Shown here: positions 14,946 to 16,607 of the stretch, one piece after another
How positions within the stretch are numbered: position 1 is the first letter of the stretch
Layout of the letters: every line of letters begins with the position of its first letter
Origin: Pseudomonadota bacterium
Lineage (GTDB): Bacteria; Pseudomonadota; Alphaproteobacteria; Rhizobiales; Xanthobacteraceae
Reading direction: 5' to 3'
DNA: 16,607 nucleotides
Assembly (NCBI GenBank): GCA_023391175.1
Contig: JAEWBL010000632.1
Coordinates: forward strand, 1 to 16,607
Notes under the pieces: generated by a model
Told to the model about the DNA's origin: nothing
Databases searched by the model: none
What the model saw: the letters and a program-made list of their open reading frames with translations, nothing else
Position numbers and translations under genes: made by a program

Positions 14946-15802
14946 GAGCAGGTCTCCAGCTTGCGCAGCAGGCGCCCGAGCAGGACGCGGGCGAGGTGCC
15001 GGCGCATGGCGGCGGGAACTTCGGCATCGTCGAGCGGCTCAATGTCGGCATCGAGGGCACGCTGGGCGGCGGCGATCGTCTCGGCATCGAGCGCCTTGTT
15101 GGCGATCTCGGCCTCGGCAGTGCGGGCGCGTACCGGCGTCGGGCCGACCGAGAACAGGGCGATGCGCGGATTCGCGATCACAGCCCCGTCGCGCTCGGCG
15201 AGGATGCCGCCGCCCACCATGGCGTAATCGCCGCGCCGACGCGCCATCTCGTCGAAGGCCCAGACATGGCGCGGGCCCGCGGCGGGCACATGAAGCGCCA
15301 CGAGGATTTCGCCGGGCTCGATGGCGGTCTGGTAGAGATCCTGAAAGTAATCGTCTGCCGGAACGCGCCGAAGGCCGTCAGCCCCGGAAATCTCCATCTC
15401 GGCGCCCATCGCCAGCATCATGGCCGGGAACTCCGACGCCGGATCGGCCAGCGCCACGCTGCCGCCGACCGTGCCACGATTGCGGATCGCGGGATGGGCG
15501 ACGAAAGGCGCGGCGGCCGCGAGCAGCGGCGCATGGGCGCGGATCAGCGGCTCGGTCAGCGTTTCGGCATGGCGGGTGAGCGCGCCGATGCGCAGGGTTT
15601 CCCCTTGCAGACAAACGCCACGCATCTCGGAAATGTCGGAGAGGTCGATCAGAACCTGCGGTCCCTGCAGCCGCATCGCCAGCGCCGGCACCAGGCTCTG
15701 TCCGCCGGAAATGTAGCTCGCATCGCCATCGGCCCCGGCAAAGGCGGCATGCGCCTCGGCAAGGTTCGACGGACGCGCATAGGCGAAAGCGCGGGCTTTC
15801 AA
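14942..15802 (-). CDS. coxM: FAD-binding (medium) subunit of molybdenum hydroxylase, CoxM-like
   Basis: The 286-residue protein is the flavin subunit that receives electrons from the 2Fe-2S subunit. FAD-binding motifs SGGQS (32-36) and IRNRGTVGGS (106-115) followed by ADPASEFPA are clear, and length fits the family. The start is a TTG at 15802 with a strong GGGAGGA 7 bp upstream; no in-frame ATG lies upstream, and MKARAFAYARP matches the usual beginning of these subunits. An ATG at 15828 is in another frame. It is the first gene of the minus-strand operon and lies directly downstream of a TTGACA box and two palindromes, so regulation of the whole unit should act here. Confidence 0.93.
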   Translation of the reverse strand: MKARAFAYARPSNLAEAHAAFAGADGDASYISGGQSLVPALAMRLQGPQVLIDLSDISEMRGVCLQGETLRIGALTRHAETLTEPLIRAHAPLLAAAAPFVAHPAIRNRGTVGGSVALADPASEFPAMMLAMGAEMEISGADGLRRVPADDYFQDLYQTAIEPGEILVALHVPAAGPRHVWAFDEMARRRGDYAMVGGGILAERDGAVIANPRIALFSVGPTPVRARTAEAEIANKALDAETIAAAQRALDADIEPLDDAEVPAAMRRHLARVLLGRLLRKLETCS

Positions 15803-15834
15803 GGGCAGGTCCTCCCGGTCGTGGCTTCATTTTA

Positions 15835-15850
15835 GTGACCACTTGGTCAC
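15835..15850. promoter_or_regulatory. 16-bp palindromic operator, probable TetR-family binding site
   Basis: GTGACCA (15835-15841) and TGGTCAC (15844-15850) form a perfect 7-bp inverted repeat with a 2-bp centre. It lies 33 bp upstream of the coxM-type start, where the transcription start of that operon would be expected. The size and symmetry suit a TetR-family dimer, and a TetR-family gene is encoded divergently about 290 bp away. Repressor assignment is inference. Confidence 0.65.
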
Positions 15851-15857
15851 AACATGA

Positions 15858-15880
15858 TCTCAGGCCGACCGGCCTGTCAA
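15858..15880 (-). promoter_or_regulatory. Candidate promoter (-35 TTGACA) with embedded second palindrome for the hydroxylase-transporter operon
   Basis: On the minus strand a perfect TTGACA lies at 15880-15875. A 17-bp spacer would place the -10 box at 15857-15852 (TCATGT), which is a poor match, so the -10 is uncertain. A second perfect palindrome, CAGGCCG (15861-15867) / CGGCCTG (15870-15876), fills the spacer and touches the -35. It has the same 7-2-7 layout as the operator at 15835-15850 but a different sequence. Factor binding here would block polymerase or set spacing. Confidence 0.45.
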
Positions 15881-16136
15881 TAGTGCTGCGTGGCAATCGC
15901 CGGAAAACTTGGAGTGATCGTCCGCAAGCGAGTTATTGCAGCGCACCGCAACGTTATTCCCATTCGTATATATCATTATTGCCTTCGCTCTTCTTTTCTT
16001 CGCCTTGCCGCAGCCCCGCCTCGTTGCGACGCGGGCGCGAGATTGCGCCTCAACATGCTGAGGCCCTTGGTGGCGCGGGAAGGTTGCGCTATCGCAGGGC
16101 CGTGGGCGCCCGGCCCACGCGCCGAACGGACACGCC
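15881..16136. other. Divergent intergenic region upstream of the TetR-family gene
   Basis: No gene is recognised here. The region includes an AT-rich patch (about 15931-16010, with TATATA at 15967-15972) against a GC-rich background, which probably holds the tetR promoter, although no well-spaced -35 partner is visible. Two further stem-loops follow: GCCTCA (16047-16052) / TGAGGC (16059-16064) and CGTGGGC (16101-16107) / GCCCACG (16113-16119). The second ends 17 bp before the presumed TTG start and would lie in the leader of the tetR mRNA. Confidence 0.5.
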
Positions 16137-16607
16137 TTGAAGCCCACGCCCGACCAGAAGCAGTCGCCCCCCGGCCGCCCGCGCCGCCAGCACATGCGTG
16201 CGGCGGATCGCGAGCAGGCCATCATCGAGGAGGCGGTCCGCTTCTTCGCCGAGCACGGGTTCGAGGGGCAGACGCGCGAGTTGGCGAAGCGAATGGGAAT
16301 TACCCACTCCGCCATCTACCGCTACATCCCCTCCAAGGAAGCGCTCATCGAGCGGGTCTACGAGCACGTCTATCTCAGCCGCTGGAAGGCGGACTGGTCG
16401 GCGCTGGTGACGGATCGGTCGAGGCCGCTGGAAGCCCGGCTCACGCAATTCTATCTCGAATATGTGGAACAGGTCTTCGACTACCACTGGGTGCGGATCT
16501 TCGCGTTTTCCGGCTTGAAGTCCTTCGACATCACCAGCCGCTACCTCGCCATCGTCGGTGACCAGATCATCCTGCCCGCCTGCGCCGAACTGAGGGCGGA
16601 GCTGGAG
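16137..16607 (+). CDS. TetR-family transcriptional regulator, N-terminal part (3' end outside window)
   Basis: The frame from 16137 is open to the window end (157 residues). After a Pro/Arg-rich leader with GRPRRQH it shows a TetR DNA-binding domain: AIIEEAVRFFAEHGFEGQT, then RELAKRMGITHSAIYRYIPS (about residues 47-66) and KEALIERVYEH. The remainder is a helical ligand domain, incomplete here. I prefer the TTG at 16137 because it includes the GRPRR segment common at TetR N-termini; the first ATG, 16194, has no ribosome site and would remove it while leaving the helix-turn-helix. The gene is divergent from the coxM-type gene and its product probably binds the palindrome at 15835-15850, repressing the hydroxylase-transporter operon until an effector binds (inference). 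Confidence 0.85.
   Translation, partial: MKPTPDQKQSPPGRPRRQHMRAADREQAIIEEAVRFFAEHGFEGQTRELAKRMGITHSAIYRYIPSKEALIERVYEHVYLSRWKADWSALVTDRSRPLEARLTQFYLEYVEQVFDYHWVRIFAFSGLKSFDITSRYLAIVGDQIILPACAELRAELE

Noticed and set aside
12058..15802. Calling the M-S-L set a true aerobic CO dehydrogenase
   Set aside because: The large subunit lacks the Cys-containing AYRCSFR loop required for the Mo-Cu site, so only family-level naming is justified.
15378..15896. Minus-strand frame starting at or before ATG 15828 as an alternative first gene of the hydroxylase operon
   Set aside because: It runs out of frame through coxM and has no domain; the TTG 15802 frame shows the FAD-binding motifs and a stronger ribosome site.
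1..16607. CRISPR arrays, tRNA or rRNA genes, insertion sequences, prophage or defence genes
   Set aside because: No regularly spaced direct repeats, cloverleaf-like sequence, transposase, integrase or nuclease motifs were seen on either strand.

Overview
The window is GC-rich, densely coding DNA with short intergenic gaps and many genes joined by 4-bp ATGA overlaps. Gene content (two branched-chain amino acid type ABC systems, an FCD-type GntR regulator, a DUF6166-like protein and a CoxMSL-type molybdenum hydroxylase) suggests an alphaproteobacterium, probably Hyphomicrobiales and perhaps Xanthobacteraceae-like. That assignment is inference from style and content; no rRNA or marker gene is present.

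Left region (1-4886, + strand): the 3' end of a substrate-binding protein gene, then livH, livM, livG and livF-type genes and a zinc-dependent alcohol dehydrogenase gene. All are spaced by 10 bp or less or overlap, so they read as one operon. A 9-bp-stem hairpin closes it against a convergent GntR/FCD regulator gene (4929-5741, - strand).

Middle (5815-6635): a small DUF6166-like gene (-) is divergent from an ArsC/Spx (YffB-like) gene (+). The latter converges on the next operon across a hairpin that overlaps its stop codon.

Right region (6649-15802, all - strand, read right to left): the FAD subunit, 2Fe-2S subunit and molybdopterin subunit of a xanthine dehydrogenase/CO dehydrogenase-family hydroxylase (order M-S-L, ATGA overlaps), then a Tat-type substrate-binding protein, livH, livM, livG, livF and finally a CoxG-like SRPBCC protein. 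This looks like a single catabolic unit of about 9 kb that imports a substrate and hydroxylates it. The active-site loop of the large subunit (QYRAVGH) matches neither form I CO dehydrogenase (AYRCSFR) nor the usual AYRGAGR loop, so CO is an unlikely substrate. Upstream lies a compact control region with two 16-bp palindromes of identical 7-2-7 geometry around a TTGACA box, and a divergent, truncated TetR-family gene running off the right end.

Together the window reads as two neighbouring import-plus-oxidation modules for small organic acids, amides or heterocycles. Each has its own full ABC importer, oxidoreductase and adjacent regulator. Substrates cannot be read from the sequence.
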